From Colwellia sp. (GTDB lineage Bacteria; Pseudomonadota; Gammaproteobacteria; Enterobacterales; Alteromonadaceae), in assembly GCA_029938115.1 (NCBI GenBank), contig JAPYOP010000016.1, positions 20,921 to 84,920 on the forward strand: DNA of 64,000 nt. Direction: 5' to 3'. The notes beneath the pieces were generated by a model. That model made no database searches. It saw only the letters and a list, made by a program, of their open reading frames with translations, and was not told the origin of the DNA. The position numbers and the translations under genes were made by a program. Below, piece after piece: positions 38,463 to 47,351 of this stretch (within the stretch, counting starts at the first letter, position 1; each line of letters begins with the position of its first letter).

Positions 38463-39230
38463 TTAAGCGACAACACTGACACCGTGATTATTATCACCGG
38501 TTAAAATTTCAAAAGCAGCTCTGTTTTTGGTTAATAATTTAATATCAGCTTCACCTGGTTCTTTGATAGTAATTTCACATGAAGCAATTTTGCTGTTTCA
38601 GCATGTGTTTGAGCCTCCAGGAGGGTTGTAATAATTAAGACCAACAAAGTACTCAGCTGGTGCTTTTATATGGCCTATAATGGTTACGCCATTTTGTTTT
38701 GATTCAAACTGCCAGTTGAAGTAATTGTAATTCCCTTTTGCTTTAAGTGATTGAACTATGCTATTAAAACTATACTCCTTGCTATTAACTCGTAATCATA
38801 TAAGTGTTAATTTAGGCGTATATATGGACCAATTTTTATTCTTGCCGTAATACATTCTAAAAAGGCCTCTTCGTTATTGTCAAAGCCTGCGACTTGTCCC
38901 CATGCATATTCATCCGTATGTTTACTGCCCCAATTGTGATTTTCACTGCCTTGCCAATTGGCAATGTCATGTTTTACCTGTTTGCCCTCATTTGTGATAA
39001 CAATTTCACCATTAAATACTGTGTTGGGATTACAAATAAATGATTTAGCCTTCGGCAAAGGAGCTTGATAATACGCTTGTGGTCATAAGGCCAAGGGCTC
39101 TTTATTTGCGTCGTAAGTTAAATTCCAGCAAAAAACTTTATTTTCTTGCTCTTTGATCCACTCTAAAGAGCCTGCAACAAGTTTTGAATTGCCTATTTAA
39201 ACAACTCTATTTTCGAGATAATGCTAAATT
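38463..39230 (-). pseudogene. Decayed gene for a lipocalin/CrtC-AttH-like protein
   Basis: Translation of the minus strand gives one continuous protein trace only if several lesions are bridged. The longest intact piece (38807-39058, 83 codons) contains NWGSKHTDEYAWGQVAGFDN, which resembles proteins of the hydroxyneurosporene/AttH lipocalin-like group (recognition from memory, moderate). The trace continues upstream as SKLVAGSLEWIKEQENKVF and downstream as YNYFNWQFESKQNGVTIIGH, ending at a TAA at 38463. Lesions are a stop at 39197-39199, TGA at 39083-39085, a frameshift near 38824, and TGAs at 38796-38798 and 38598-38600. The true 5' end is not identifiable. The gene is certainly non-functional as read. 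Confidence 0.82.
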
Positions 39231-39381
39231 ATTTATTTACACGCAGTTTCAACAATTGTGTCTTAGTAGAAAGCACTGATATGTTGTAGCGCTTAGTACT
39301 AATGAGCCGATAATTATTAGAAAACCAGATCTGAATGGTATAAGTTGTCATGTAATAAAAATCATATTAATATCTTTTTCT

Positions 39382-40185
39382 ATGAAAAATTTGCAAAGTA
39401 ATCGTATGTTGAAAAATAATATAAATAATATAAATAATAATGGCTTATCGAAAACAATATGGATAAACCTAGTAATAACGATGTTGCTCGCATCAACTTC
39501 GCTTCCCTCATTTGCCAAAGAAAAATTTCTTGTTGCGGTCGGTTTAGCAAAGCCTCCCTATGTAATTCAAGCTAATAACACCGGTTTTGAAATAGAACTT
39601 ATTGAGAGTGTTTTAGCCAAAATGGACAAATCGGCAAAATTTGTTTATACCTCTTTTGGTCATACACCTAAAATGTTAGCCGTAGATGTAATTGATGCAG
39701 TTATGACAACTAATATTAGAGTTTTCAATGACCCAACAAAACTAAGTGATGTATATATCACCTATAGGAATGTAGCTATATCATTAAAAACCAAAAACTT
39801 AGATATAAAATCAATCTCAGATTTAGCAAACTACTCAGTTGCATCATTCCAAAAAGCAGATAAAGTTTTAGGGGAGGAGTTTGAAAGTGCAGTCAAGCAA
39901 AGTCCATTTTTTTTGCAAGTTGCCGATCAAAAACGCCAACCCATTTTACTACTCAAAGAAAGAGTTAATGTGGTGGTAATGGACATAAATATTTTTAATC
40001 AGTTGGCTCGCGACTTGAAGATAGAAAAACTAGAGAGCAAATTCAATGTTCATAATATATTCCCTAAAAGCCATTACAAAATGGCATTTAAAGATAGTGA
40101 CAATGTAGCTCTATTTAATAAGGCATTTATTGAGTATTCAAATAGTGATGACTACAAAGTATTGTTAAAAAAATACAAGTTATAG
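39382..40185 (+). CDS. Periplasmic solute-binding protein, family 3-like
   Basis: The 267-residue protein has an N-terminal Asn-rich stretch (NNINNINNN), then a signal peptide (IWINLVITMLLASTSLPSFA). A bacterial extracellular solute-binding family 3 fold follows: FLVAVGLAKPPYVIQANNTG, FEIELIESVLAKM, DAVMTTNIRVF. No permease or ATPase gene is adjacent, so it may be an orphan receptor or feed a remote transporter. The 3' end overlaps the convergent DJ-1 gene by 6 bp. A second protein of the same broad type lies at 61789-62541. The ligand may be an amino acid (family inference). Confidence 0.82.
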   Translation: MKNLQSNRMLKNNINNINNNGLSKTIWINLVITMLLASTSLPSFAKEKFLVAVGLAKPPYVIQANNTGFEIELIESVLAKMDKSAKFVYTSFGHTPKMLAVDVIDAVMTTNIRVFNDPTKLSDVYITYRNVAISLKTKNLDIKSISDLANYSVASFQKADKVLGEEFESAVKQSPFFLQVADQKRQPILLLKERVNVVVMDINIFNQLARDLKIEKLESKFNVHNIFPKSHYKMAFKDSDNVALFNKAFIEYSNSDDYKVLLKKYKL

Positions 40186-41067
40186 TTTTTTTTCAAACTG
40201 TTTGATAAATTTCAGTGTCATAGTATGGATATCTCCTGGCCAGCGCGCTGACAAGTAATTTCCATGTTGCACTACCCAAGCAGGTTTTGAATTATTAATA
40301 CTATCTCTTAACACACCCGAGGTTTTAATTGCATAATCGACCGCCCCTTTAGGCACATCTAAGAAATCATCTTCGTTTTGTAAAAGGCGTTTTATTTCTT
40401 GTTCAACGCCCCAAAAGCCTTTTGGTTCATCACCTGATTCCATGTAAGTTCGATAATAGTTCTTATCCCAAAAACGGGCAAAATATTTAGTTAAAGACCA
40501 AGCTGAACTTTCTAGTGCCCATGTCAGTGCTGTGGTTTTTTTTCCATACAAGACCGACTTATTCGTGCTCGGTGATATAGCGCGAGCCGCAACTAATACA
40601 CCATGGCACACAGCCGCAATAGGTTTATGCTGTTCACGACTGTCTTTATGTTCAAAAAATTCAGTCACGAATGCTTGTAAGGTTTTATCTTCCAAATATG
40701 GTTTTATACCTTGAGCATGGCCACCAGGTAAAACTAAACCATCGTATTTTTCGACTAATAGCTGAGCATAACTACAGGGGGATTGAAAATTACTATCATT
40801 TAATAATGCCTGATGGGCAACACGCGCCGCTTTATTCGCTCGCAGTAACAGGCCAATTAAGCGGATCTTTTTTATAACAGGGATCCAGCCCCACACATCA
40901 AGTCCTTCGCCTGAAAGCATCATAGGATCAGCGCTTGCCGCTTTACCGTCAGGCGAGGCAAAAAGTACTGTAAAACCATGTTGGCGTAATAACTGCCAAG
41001 GTATAGCGACTTCAGAGGGGTCGAAGTCATTATTAGGCAGCGGAATTATTATTTTTTTATCTGTCAT
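40180..41067 (-). CDS. DJ-1/PfpI superfamily protein
   Basis: The 295-residue protein has the DJ-1/PfpI fold. KIIIPLPNNDFDPSEVAIPW and GFTVLFASPDGKAASADP form the first strands. YDGLVLPGGHAQGIKPYLED and the nucleophile elbow AAVCHGVLVAARAI (Cys near 155) follow. HchA-like glyoxalase or amidase activity is possible. The family is large, and the extended C-terminal half (YRTYMESGDEPKGFWG onward) is not typical of small DJ-1 proteins. Its stop lies inside the convergent solute-binding gene. The FAH gene is 51 bp upstream on the same strand. Confidence 0.85.
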   Translation of the reverse strand: MTDKKIIIPLPNNDFDPSEVAIPWQLLRQHGFTVLFASPDGKAASADPMMLSGEGLDVWGWIPVIKKIRLIGLLLRANKAARVAHQALLNDSNFQSPCSYAQLLVEKYDGLVLPGGHAQGIKPYLEDKTLQAFVTEFFEHKDSREQHKPIAAVCHGVLVAARAISPSTNKSVLYGKKTTALTWALESSAWSLTKYFARFWDKNYYRTYMESGDEPKGFWGVEQEIKRLLQNEDDFLDVPKGAVDYAIKTSGVLRDSINNSKPAWVVQHGNYLSARWPGDIHTMTLKFIKQFEKKL

Positions 41068-41117
41068 GCTTTATCTGCTCTTTTCTTATTTTTTTATCTT
41101 TATTAGTATAAAACTAG

Positions 41118-42137
41118 CTACTTTATTTGGGAAATGGCATTTTGCTGAAAACCTAAATTGATCATATTGTCATCACTGTAAATTCGCGCTACAATTTTGT
41201 CATTTTCTTTTAAATATTTAGGACTCTTACCTTGAATTTTTTTGAATAACTTCCAACGAAGTCTCTCAGGTAGTAATGAAAACAGCTTTACTATTACAGG
41301 TGATGGTATTTGCAAAGCACAACCGCTCGGGGTTCCTGTTAACACTAAATCACCAACATCTAAATCTGAAAAGCTTGATAATTCAGTCAACGATTCTGCT
41401 GGTTTAAAAACCAAACTCTTGGTATTGTCGCGCTGCCTTACTTCATCATTCACTTTAAGCTCTAAATTAAGCTGGCTTAACTGCTCAACATTAACTTCAT
41501 TAATTAAACAAAGGTAAGGTCCTACAGGACAAAAAGTACGATAACTTTTTCCTTTAAAAAACTGAGTTTGTGAAATTTGAACTTCACGTGCTGATACATC
41601 ATTGCCAATGACAATACCGCCAATATAATGATGTAAGTTGTCAGTGTTAATCTCTATTTGTTTATCAATGGCTTTACCTATAACAAGTCCAAGCTCTATT
41701 TCATAATCGAGCAAACTTACATGTTTTGGTTTGATAATATTATCGTTAGCTGCACAAATAGATGCTGATGATTTATTAAAAAACATATTGTAGTTTTGTT
41801 TATCAGGATCCATACCTGATTCAATCATGTGCTGACGATAATTTGCTCCTTGGCAAATAACACGCTTATTGCCCACAACCGGGCTTAACACTTTAACGTC
41901 TAAACTATTTACCTGCTCAAGTTCATTTATATCATGTTCAGATAAAGCTAAAATAGCCTTTTTATCGACTAGCAGATCAGCTGTACTAGCGTAGCTTTGT
42001 GGTAAAACATAAATAGTGTCACCAAGCGAACTTAGGTTTCCCGTTGGAATAACTATGCCCCAACAGGTGTGTTTATGACTACTTTCAGCTAAAACATTTT
42101 TTTTAATAACTTGAAAGTGCACAAGATGGCGAAACAT
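41118..42137 (-). CDS. Fumarylacetoacetate hydrolase family protein (two-part, ~340 residues)
   Basis: The C-terminal FAH domain is clear. VICQGANYRQHMIESG, the metal/active-site region LLDYEIELGLVIGKAID, NDVSAREVQ, and DLVLTGTPSGCAL are all present. An N-terminal domain of about 85 residues precedes it, as in 2-hydroxyhepta-2,4-diene-dioate isomerase-like and fumarylpyruvate hydrolase-like members. It probably acts in aromatic or keto-acid breakdown, but the substrate is open. An AAAGGGC site supports the ATG at 42137. It may share a transcript with the DJ-1 gene (51 bp downstream). Confidence 0.85.
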   Translation of the reverse strand: MFRHLVHFQVIKKNVLAESSHKHTCWGIVIPTGNLSSLGDTIYVLPQSYASTADLLVDKKAILALSEHDINELEQVNSLDVKVLSPVVGNKRVICQGANYRQHMIESGMDPDKQNYNMFFNKSSASICAANDNIIKPKHVSLLDYEIELGLVIGKAIDKQIEINTDNLHHYIGGIVIGNDVSAREVQISQTQFFKGKSYRTFCPVGPYLCLINEVNVEQLSQLNLELKVNDEVRQRDNTKSLVFKPAESLTELSSFSDLDVGDLVLTGTPSGCALQIPSPVIVKLFSLLPERLRWKLFKKIQGKSPKYLKENDKIVARIYSDDNMINLGFQQNAISQIK

Positions 42138-42175
42138 ATTAATGCCCTTTATGAATAAGATGGTTTAATAAATAT

Positions 42176-43408
42176 TTAGCTATCCGCAAGACCCCAAATA
42201 AATGCAACAATAGCGGTAAAGCTAATTAACACGCTATAACATCCTCCGGTCAAAATATACTTGAGCGTTGTAGCTAAATACCCTTGGCGATAGATTCTTT
42301 TTTGCATAATGAAAAGATAAACAGGGATCCAGAGAAGTAAAATTACCGATATAAAAGAGAAAACAAAAGAAATACCAGAAAAAACAAAATCTTGAATATA
42401 GTTCAACAACTCGATTAGCATGACAATAATAAATATAAAACTATGACTATGCAGGGCAACCGTTAAGTGTTCTAGATATAATCTATTAGAAAAAACATAT
42501 ATAACTTTCAACAACAAAGCAAAAATAGGTAATAAAATAAACATCAATTGTGGGAGCTTGCCAATCGCTTCTGTTATCAACTGAGTAGGATCTGCTTGAA
42601 CAGCATCATTAGCCTTTTTTTCTAGAACATCCACATACTTAGACAAGCTTGCATTGTTTTCCTTTGAAAGAAAATCAAATGAAAAACTACCGTCCTTGTT
42701 AAAAGTAATAACATCACCAACCAAATCAATTTTTTCCCCCTGTTTAATTTTAGATAGCTGCTTTATAATTGCATCATATTTCTTTTGCTGCTTGTTGGTA
42801 AAAGCCTTTCCTTGCTCTAGTCGTTTTAATTCTATTTCAACTAAAGCATTTGTCATTGCTACAATTACAGAATTTTCACTTTTAGATAAATCTGTTGCAT
42901 ATTGCTCAAACCTTACGATTTCATCATTTAATTCAGACGCTTGAGGTGTTTTATTAACCTGTAATAGTTCAGTATTCGTCTTTTTTTGTTTGAGTAATAT
43001 TAGGTGTTGCTCAGCATCATGTAAAAATGACTCATCATTTATTTTTATTATACCGTTATCAGTATCAGCGATGAATTTTAATGAGATGAAAAAGATAATA
43101 CTAATAAATAAGTACAATCTTATGGGGGGTACATAGTGAACTCTTCGACCTAAGATATACTCATTAGTTAAAAATGCAGGACGAGTTAATAGAGGCCAAA
43201 GCGTCCTGCTTGAGCGAGAGTCAAAACTAAAAACATCATCGAGTAGATGTAATACAACGGTCCAGAAATACTTCAGGGTAGATTCAACCGACTGACCACA
43301 TTGTGAACAATAAAAGCCACTTACTGAGGTATGACAGTTAGCACAAGTATTGGTTGTAATGTCTGTTGATTGTTGACTATCTGATTTTGTACTCACGTTG
43401 TCAGACAT
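42176..43408 (-). CDS. DUF3667 family membrane protein with N-terminal zinc ribbon
   Basis: An N-terminal treble-clef/zinc-ribbon pattern (CANCHTSVSGFYCSQCG) is followed by the DUF3667-like segment LDDVFSFDSRSSRTLWPLLTRPAFLTNEYILGRR. Helices then insert in the membrane: about residue 110-130 and four C-terminal segments from 310 to the end. Between them is a long, charged, helical domain (about 130-300). Function is unknown; members occur widely in Proteobacteria and Bacteroidetes. The start is set at MSDNVSTKS (43408); two in-frame ATGs further upstream are possible because AAGGA lies between them. Confidence 0.75.
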   Translation of the reverse strand: MSDNVSTKSDSQQSTDITTNTCANCHTSVSGFYCSQCGQSVESTLKYFWTVVLHLLDDVFSFDSRSSRTLWPLLTRPAFLTNEYILGRRVHYVPPIRLYLFISIIFFISLKFIADTDNGIIKINDESFLHDAEQHLILLKQKKTNTELLQVNKTPQASELNDEIVRFEQYATDLSKSENSVIVAMTNALVEIELKRLEQGKAFTNKQQKKYDAIIKQLSKIKQGEKIDLVGDVITFNKDGSFSFDFLSKENNASLSKYVDVLEKKANDAVQADPTQLITEAIGKLPQLMFILLPIFALLLKVIYVFSNRLYLEHLTVALHSHSFIFIIVMLIELLNYIQDFVFSGISFVFSFISVILLLWIPVYLFIMQKRIYRQGYLATTLKYILTGGCYSVLISFTAIVAFIWGLADS

Positions 43409-43604
43409 AATAACTAGCATTATCCTTAAAAAATACAATAACAATTATTATCATACCATTGCATAATAGCTAATAAACCACAAACACTTGCCAAAACTAT
43501 CTATGTTCAGCTAAATCTGATCTTTCAAATAAATAATGCAATATTTATTTTTCATGACACTTATAAACTCTTTTTTGAGATTTATATAAAAAAGCTTCGC
43601 TTGT

Positions 43605-43733
43605 TCAATTTATTTTACTAACGCAGATTTTTTGTTGATCAAATGCCTTTTTAAGTTCGCCTGTTTCCCAATACTCTAACTCTTTGTTGATGTCTAACTT
43701 AGCCGTTTCTAACAAAGTTAAGCGCTCTAACAT
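43605..43733 (-). CDS. Small ORF or gene remnant, 42 codons
   Basis: MLERLTLLETAKLDINKELE opens an ORF ending in QQKICVSKIN. The composition looks like genuine helical protein, not random translation, but there is no clear ribosome site and no recognised family. It could be a 3' remnant of a larger gene. It lies in the otherwise non-coding 43409-43840 gap, next to the TTGTCGACAA palindromes. Confidence 0.3.
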   Translation of the reverse strand: MLERLTLLETAKLDINKELEYWETGELKKAFDQQKICVSKIN

Positions 43734-43744
43734 TTTCGCTATAA

Positions 43745-43817
43745 TTGTCGACAAAAAACACGTAATATTATTAACAACTAGAAAAATGATAACCTAACCT
43801 GTATGATTGTCGACAAT
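43745..43817. promoter_or_regulatory. Two identical TTGTCGACAA palindromes
   Basis: TTGTCGACAA occurs at 43745-43754 and at 43807-43816 (the second extended to ATTGTCGACAAT). The second lies 24 bp before the start at 43841. Paired identical dyads before a gene suggest an operator of a dimeric regulator, for example GntR type (inference). Confidence 0.5.
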
Positions 43818-43840
43818 TAAATGAGACGGATATTTAAAAC

Positions 43841-44518
43841 ATGTGGTACAACATATTTGGTGCAATTAATACGACATTAATTTTTGTAAGTTTATACGGT
43901 GTTTACTTGCAACTTAATAAGATATGGTTGAGAAAGAAAAGTAATGAACAAAATGTAACTGACATTTTGTCTCAAAACCAATTTACCATGAGCTTTTTAG
44001 CTTACTTTTCTTTTTTCATCTATGGCTATAGCATTGAGCCGTTTAATCATTACATTGTCTGGCCAAGACTTTTAGCCTCAGTACTTTTTATAAGTATATT
44101 GTTTGAAATGTACAAAGATCGACAATCTACAACATCCTTTATTTGTCTTTCATTTGTTGTGGCAAGTTTTATTAGTGGAGTTGTAGGTCTTTTTTACAAC
44201 GATACTTTTTCAAATCAAAGTAAAGATCTGTCGACAATTTTAATTTTAGCAATAACAGCTTTATTAGCTCAAGGATATTTACATCAAATAAAGCTAATTA
44301 TTCGATCAAGGAAGACTGGCGCTATTGACATAAGAATGAGTCAATTTATTTTTATGATGGATATTTCCACTATAGCTTTTGCTCTTTCTATAGGAATAAA
44401 CAAAGGCTGGCCGCTAATTGTTCTTGCTGTGGTTAGTGGCATAACGAAATTAATAATTATGTACTTATTTCGTTGGGTTCGTATAAGCCCTAAGGCCGAA
44501 AACGCCAGATTAAGTTAA
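43841..44518 (+). CDS. Multi-pass membrane protein, PQ-loop/SWEET-like
   Basis: The 225-residue protein has about seven hydrophobic segments and no signal peptide. Two segments look like related repeats. The first is near residue 20-60 (YGVYLQLNKIWLRKKSNE, then FTMSFLAYFSFFIYGY). The second is near 147-190 (YLHQIKLIIRSRKTGAIDI, then QFIFMMDISTIAFALSIG). This resembles the PQ-loop arrangement of SWEET/cystinosin-type carriers, but the Pro-Gln itself is replaced, so assignment is tentative. It is preceded by twin palindromes and followed by a terminator facing the other way. Confidence 0.7.
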   Translation: MWYNIFGAINTTLIFVSLYGVYLQLNKIWLRKKSNEQNVTDILSQNQFTMSFLAYFSFFIYGYSIEPFNHYIVWPRLLASVLFISILFEMYKDRQSTTSFICLSFVVASFISGVVGLFYNDTFSNQSKDLSTILILAITALLAQGYLHQIKLIIRSRKTGAIDIRMSQFIFMMDISTIAFALSIGINKGWPLIVLAVVSGITKLIIMYLFRWVRISPKAENARLS

Positions 44519-44577
44519 AAAACTGATTATTTTAAAATACATTGATAAAGACACATTCATTACTATTCAAAATTAAT

Positions 44578-44604
44578 CCCCAAGCATTTTAAGATTGCTT
44601 GGGG
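44578..44604 (-). terminator. Terminator of the aldehyde dehydrogenase gene
   Basis: CCCCAAGCA (44578-44586) pairs with TGCTTGGGG (44596-44604) around 9 bases. ATTAATTTTG follows on the minus strand. Confidence 0.75.
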
Positions 44605-44617
44605 GTATAACAAATGG

Positions 44618-46045
44618 CTACTTCAGCATAACCGCTTTCACTTCCTGAAACTCTTCTAAACCATATTCGCCCCACTCACGGCCATTACCTGACTGCTTAT
44701 AGCCACCAAAAGGGGCTGCTGCATCAGTCCATGCACCATTAATGTGTACCATACCGGTACGCATTTGTTTGGCAACATTTAGCGCGCGCGCTTTATCAGC
44801 TGAAGCAACATATCCCGACAAGCCATAAAGACTGTCGTTGGCAATATCAATTGCATTTTGCTCGTCAGTATAAGGAATAAGCACAAGTACAGGGCCAAAC
44901 ACTTCTTCTTGGGCGATAGTCATTTTGTTATGCACATTAGCAAACACAGTCGGCTTAACATAATAGCCCTGTTCTAACCCTTCTGGCTTACCTAAACCAC
45001 CAGCAACAAGCGTTGCACCTTCATCAATGGCCACTTGAATAAGTCCTTGAATTTTATCAAATTGCATTTGTGATATTACCGGGCCAATAAAAGTATTTTT
45101 ATCGTCTAAATCACCAACAATCACAGCGTCAGCTGTTTTAGCAGCAATAATAACAGCTTGCTCGTACAGATTTTCAGGGATCAACATACGTGTTGGCGCA
45201 TTACAAGACTGTCCCGTGTTGTGCATACATGCTTGTACACCACTACTTATTGCTTTTTCTAAATTAACATCATCAAGAATAATATTGGCTGATTTACCGC
45301 CAAGCTCTTGCGAAACGCGTTTCACCGTATCTGCAGCAGCTTTTGCTACTGCAACACCTGCGCGAGTTGAGCCCGTAAATGACACCATATCAATGTCAAC
45401 ATGGCTTGATAATGGTGCGCCAACATTTAAACCATCACCATTTATTAAGTTGAATACACCTGCAGGAACTCCTGCTTCGTCAAGAATTTGTGCAAATAAA
45501 TAACCACTTAACGGCGCTATTTCACTTGGTTTTAACACCATGGTACAGCCGGCAGCAATTGCAGGTCCTACTTTACAAGCGATTTGATTTATCGGCCAAT
45601 TCCATGGCGTGATTAGCGCACAAACACCTACAGGCTCATGATAAAGCAAGCTTGATCCAATTTTTTCTTCATCGGGTGATTTAACTAATGCGGCTAATGC
45701 TTGTTCAAGATGAGCCAAACCAGAGCCTGCTTGTGCCGTTTCTGCCAAATTCATCGGTGCGCCCATTTCATCAGAAATATGGCGCGCCATTTTTGAAAAC
45801 ATACCTTTGTAGACTTCAATAATGCGCTCTAAAAGAGCAATTCTTTCTTGTTTGCTCGTTTTAGAAAAAGTAACAAAAGCCTCTTTCGCCGCTTGTACCG
45901 CTAAATTAACATCAGCTTCATTCGACAAGGTAATTGTACCAATAACTTTTTCGGTGCTTGGCTGGATAACATCAACCTCTTGGCCATTAGTTACGGCTTG
46001 CCATTGGCCATTAATGTAGCATTCTTTGTAGTTATACATAGTCAT
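44618..46045 (-). CDS. NAD(P)+-dependent aldehyde dehydrogenase
   Basis: This 475-residue enzyme has LITPWNWPINQIACKVGPAI, cofactor loop FTGSTRAGVAVAKAA, catalytic Glu in RVSQELGGKSANIILD, catalytic Cys in NTGQSCNAPTRML (near 280) and AAPFGGYKQSGNGREWGEYG. It is not a close copy of gabD in this window; the substrate is unknown. The start is the ATG of MTMYNYKECYI, with AGGGA 6 bases upstream. An ORF start 60 bp earlier has no ribosome site. It is last of a minus-strand set (acyl-CoA dehydrogenase, saccharopine-type reductase, MBL protein) that may degrade one substrate. Confidence 0.93.
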   Translation of the reverse strand: MTMYNYKECYINGQWQAVTNGQEVDVIQPSTEKVIGTITLSNEADVNLAVQAAKEAFVTFSKTSKQERIALLERIIEVYKGMFSKMARHISDEMGAPMNLAETAQAGSGLAHLEQALAALVKSPDEEKIGSSLLYHEPVGVCALITPWNWPINQIACKVGPAIAAGCTMVLKPSEIAPLSGYLFAQILDEAGVPAGVFNLINGDGLNVGAPLSSHVDIDMVSFTGSTRAGVAVAKAAADTVKRVSQELGGKSANIILDDVNLEKAISSGVQACMHNTGQSCNAPTRMLIPENLYEQAVIIAAKTADAVIVGDLDDKNTFIGPVISQMQFDKIQGLIQVAIDEGATLVAGGLGKPEGLEQGYYVKPTVFANVHNKMTIAQEEVFGPVLVLIPYTDEQNAIDIANDSLYGLSGYVASADKARALNVAKQMRTGMVHINGAWTDAAAPFGGYKQSGNGREWGEYGLEEFQEVKAVMLK

Positions 46046-46200
46046 TAGATCCCTAGTTGTTATACCAAAATCACTGCTAACAGTGAGGATATAAACTTCA
46101 TTCATATTTTAAAACTTGATGAGTTTATTCTGCCTAGCCCATTAACAATAAGCACTGTTTTTCTAAAAAAAATTATCTACCCTTTTTGAAAAATAAACTA

Positions 46201-47142
46201 CTACTGTAATTTATACATCAACTTAATATGTCGCTCAATTTCAACATCGAAATCTTTATATAAAGGTCTGTATTTTTGACCTATTTTATCGATAACATCT
46301 GAAAGGGTATCATTAGGCTTTTTATCCGTTTCATAACCTGACTTTACCTGTGCCCAAACGCTTGATAATAACTCAGCATCTCGTATTAATGACTTTACCG
46401 TGGTTGCTCGACCATGCCCGGTTAAGACAATAGCGGGGTTTAATTTTGCTGTTGTGTAAAGTGTGTCAATTAAAGTTACCACATTCCCATGACCTGTAAT
46501 AATAGGCATCCAATCAGAGCTTAATACATCTCCGCCAAATATTATTTTCTGTTTCGGCAACCACATCAAAATATCTCCCGGCGAATGTCCATCATTTGAA
46601 AAAATGAATTCAACCTCTAGTCCCCCGAAATTGCGTTTACGTTTTTGAGTCAATAACACCGTCGGATAAACAAGTTGAGTAGAGCCAATAGTGCCTTTAG
46701 TCACACGAGAATAAAATGCTACAGCTCCCGGCCCATGTTCTTTCATTGTTGTCAGTGCTTTCTTACTTGTAATAATTTCAGCGTTGGTATCGGTAAACGC
46801 GGCATTACCTAGCCAATGATCCGCATGGCTATGCGAATTAATAACCCAACGAACCGGTTTATCTGTGACCGATTTAATTGTCATTTTAATTTCGTTTCCA
46901 ATTGATTCAGAAGAGCCGGTATCAAATAACAAAACTCCGTTTTCGGTAACAACAAAATGGCTATTGGAATTCCAGCCCTTGTTTTCAGGGGTAGGCAAGC
47001 CCAATGATGGGGAAACGATGCTGTACACATTTTTGGCAATAGGTGTTACCGAAAAATCAAAGCGAGCATTCGCAGCCCACGTGCTGTTGATTATCAAGCC
47101 CATCAGACTAACGGCGAGTATGATTTTGTTAAATAATTTCAA
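46201..47142 (-). CDS. Exported metallo-beta-lactamase-fold hydrolase
   Basis: The MBL signature is INSHSHADHWLGNAAF (HxHxDH), with later zinc ligands in FSNDGHSPGDILMWLP, IIFGGDVLSSDW and VLTGHGRATT. Relatives are the quinoprotein-linked zinc metallohydrolases and SoxH-like proteins, not classical beta-lactamases. The start is proposed as TTG at 47142 (KLFNKIILAVSLMGLIINS), with AAGGGAAG just upstream, giving a normal signal peptide. ATGs up to 47235 in frame would precede it with 31 charged residues. About 313 residues. A perfect palindrome lies upstream at 47335. Confidence 0.82.
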   Translation of the reverse strand: MKLFNKIILAVSLMGLIINSTWAANARFDFSVTPIAKNVYSIVSPSLGLPTPENKGWNSNSHFVVTENGVLLFDTGSSESIGNEIKMTIKSVTDKPVRWVINSHSHADHWLGNAAFTDTNAEIITSKKALTTMKEHGPGAVAFYSRVTKGTIGSTQLVYPTVLLTQKRKRNFGGLEVEFIFSNDGHSPGDILMWLPKQKIIFGGDVLSSDWMPIITGHGNVVTLIDTLYTTAKLNPAIVLTGHGRATTVKSLIRDAELLSSVWAQVKSGYETDKKPNDTLSDVIDKIGQKYRPLYKDFDVEIERHIKLMYKLQ

Positions 47143-47334
47143 TATTTCTTCCCTTGATTTTAATAATTTATCTTTATAATCATCAAGTTTTAGCACATTG
47201 ATGAGCTTCATTTTATAACAAAGCATTGGTTTCAAATAAACGTTTTTGAGATGAACTTACGACTTTTCAAGTTGATATTGGAATAATTCATGATGTCTAT
47301 TTTTAACAAGAAGATAGCCTAAGGATTGACCTAG

Positions 47335-47348
47335 AACTAACGTTAGTT
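47335..47348. promoter_or_regulatory. 14-bp perfect palindrome
   Basis: AACTAACGTTAGTT is fully self-complementary. It lies 4 bp beyond the stop of the saccharopine-type gene and upstream of the MBL gene. A TetR-type operator is plausible; no matching regulator is assigned. Confidence 0.45.
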
Positions 47349-47351
47349 ATA

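Noticed and set aside
38598..38798. TGA codons in the lipocalin-like trace as selenocysteine codons
   Set aside because: The same trace also has a TAA stop and a frameshift, so decay is the simpler explanation.
44229..44236. Third TGTCGACA copy
   Set aside because: Lies inside the membrane-protein coding sequence with an imperfect outer pair; probably coincidental.
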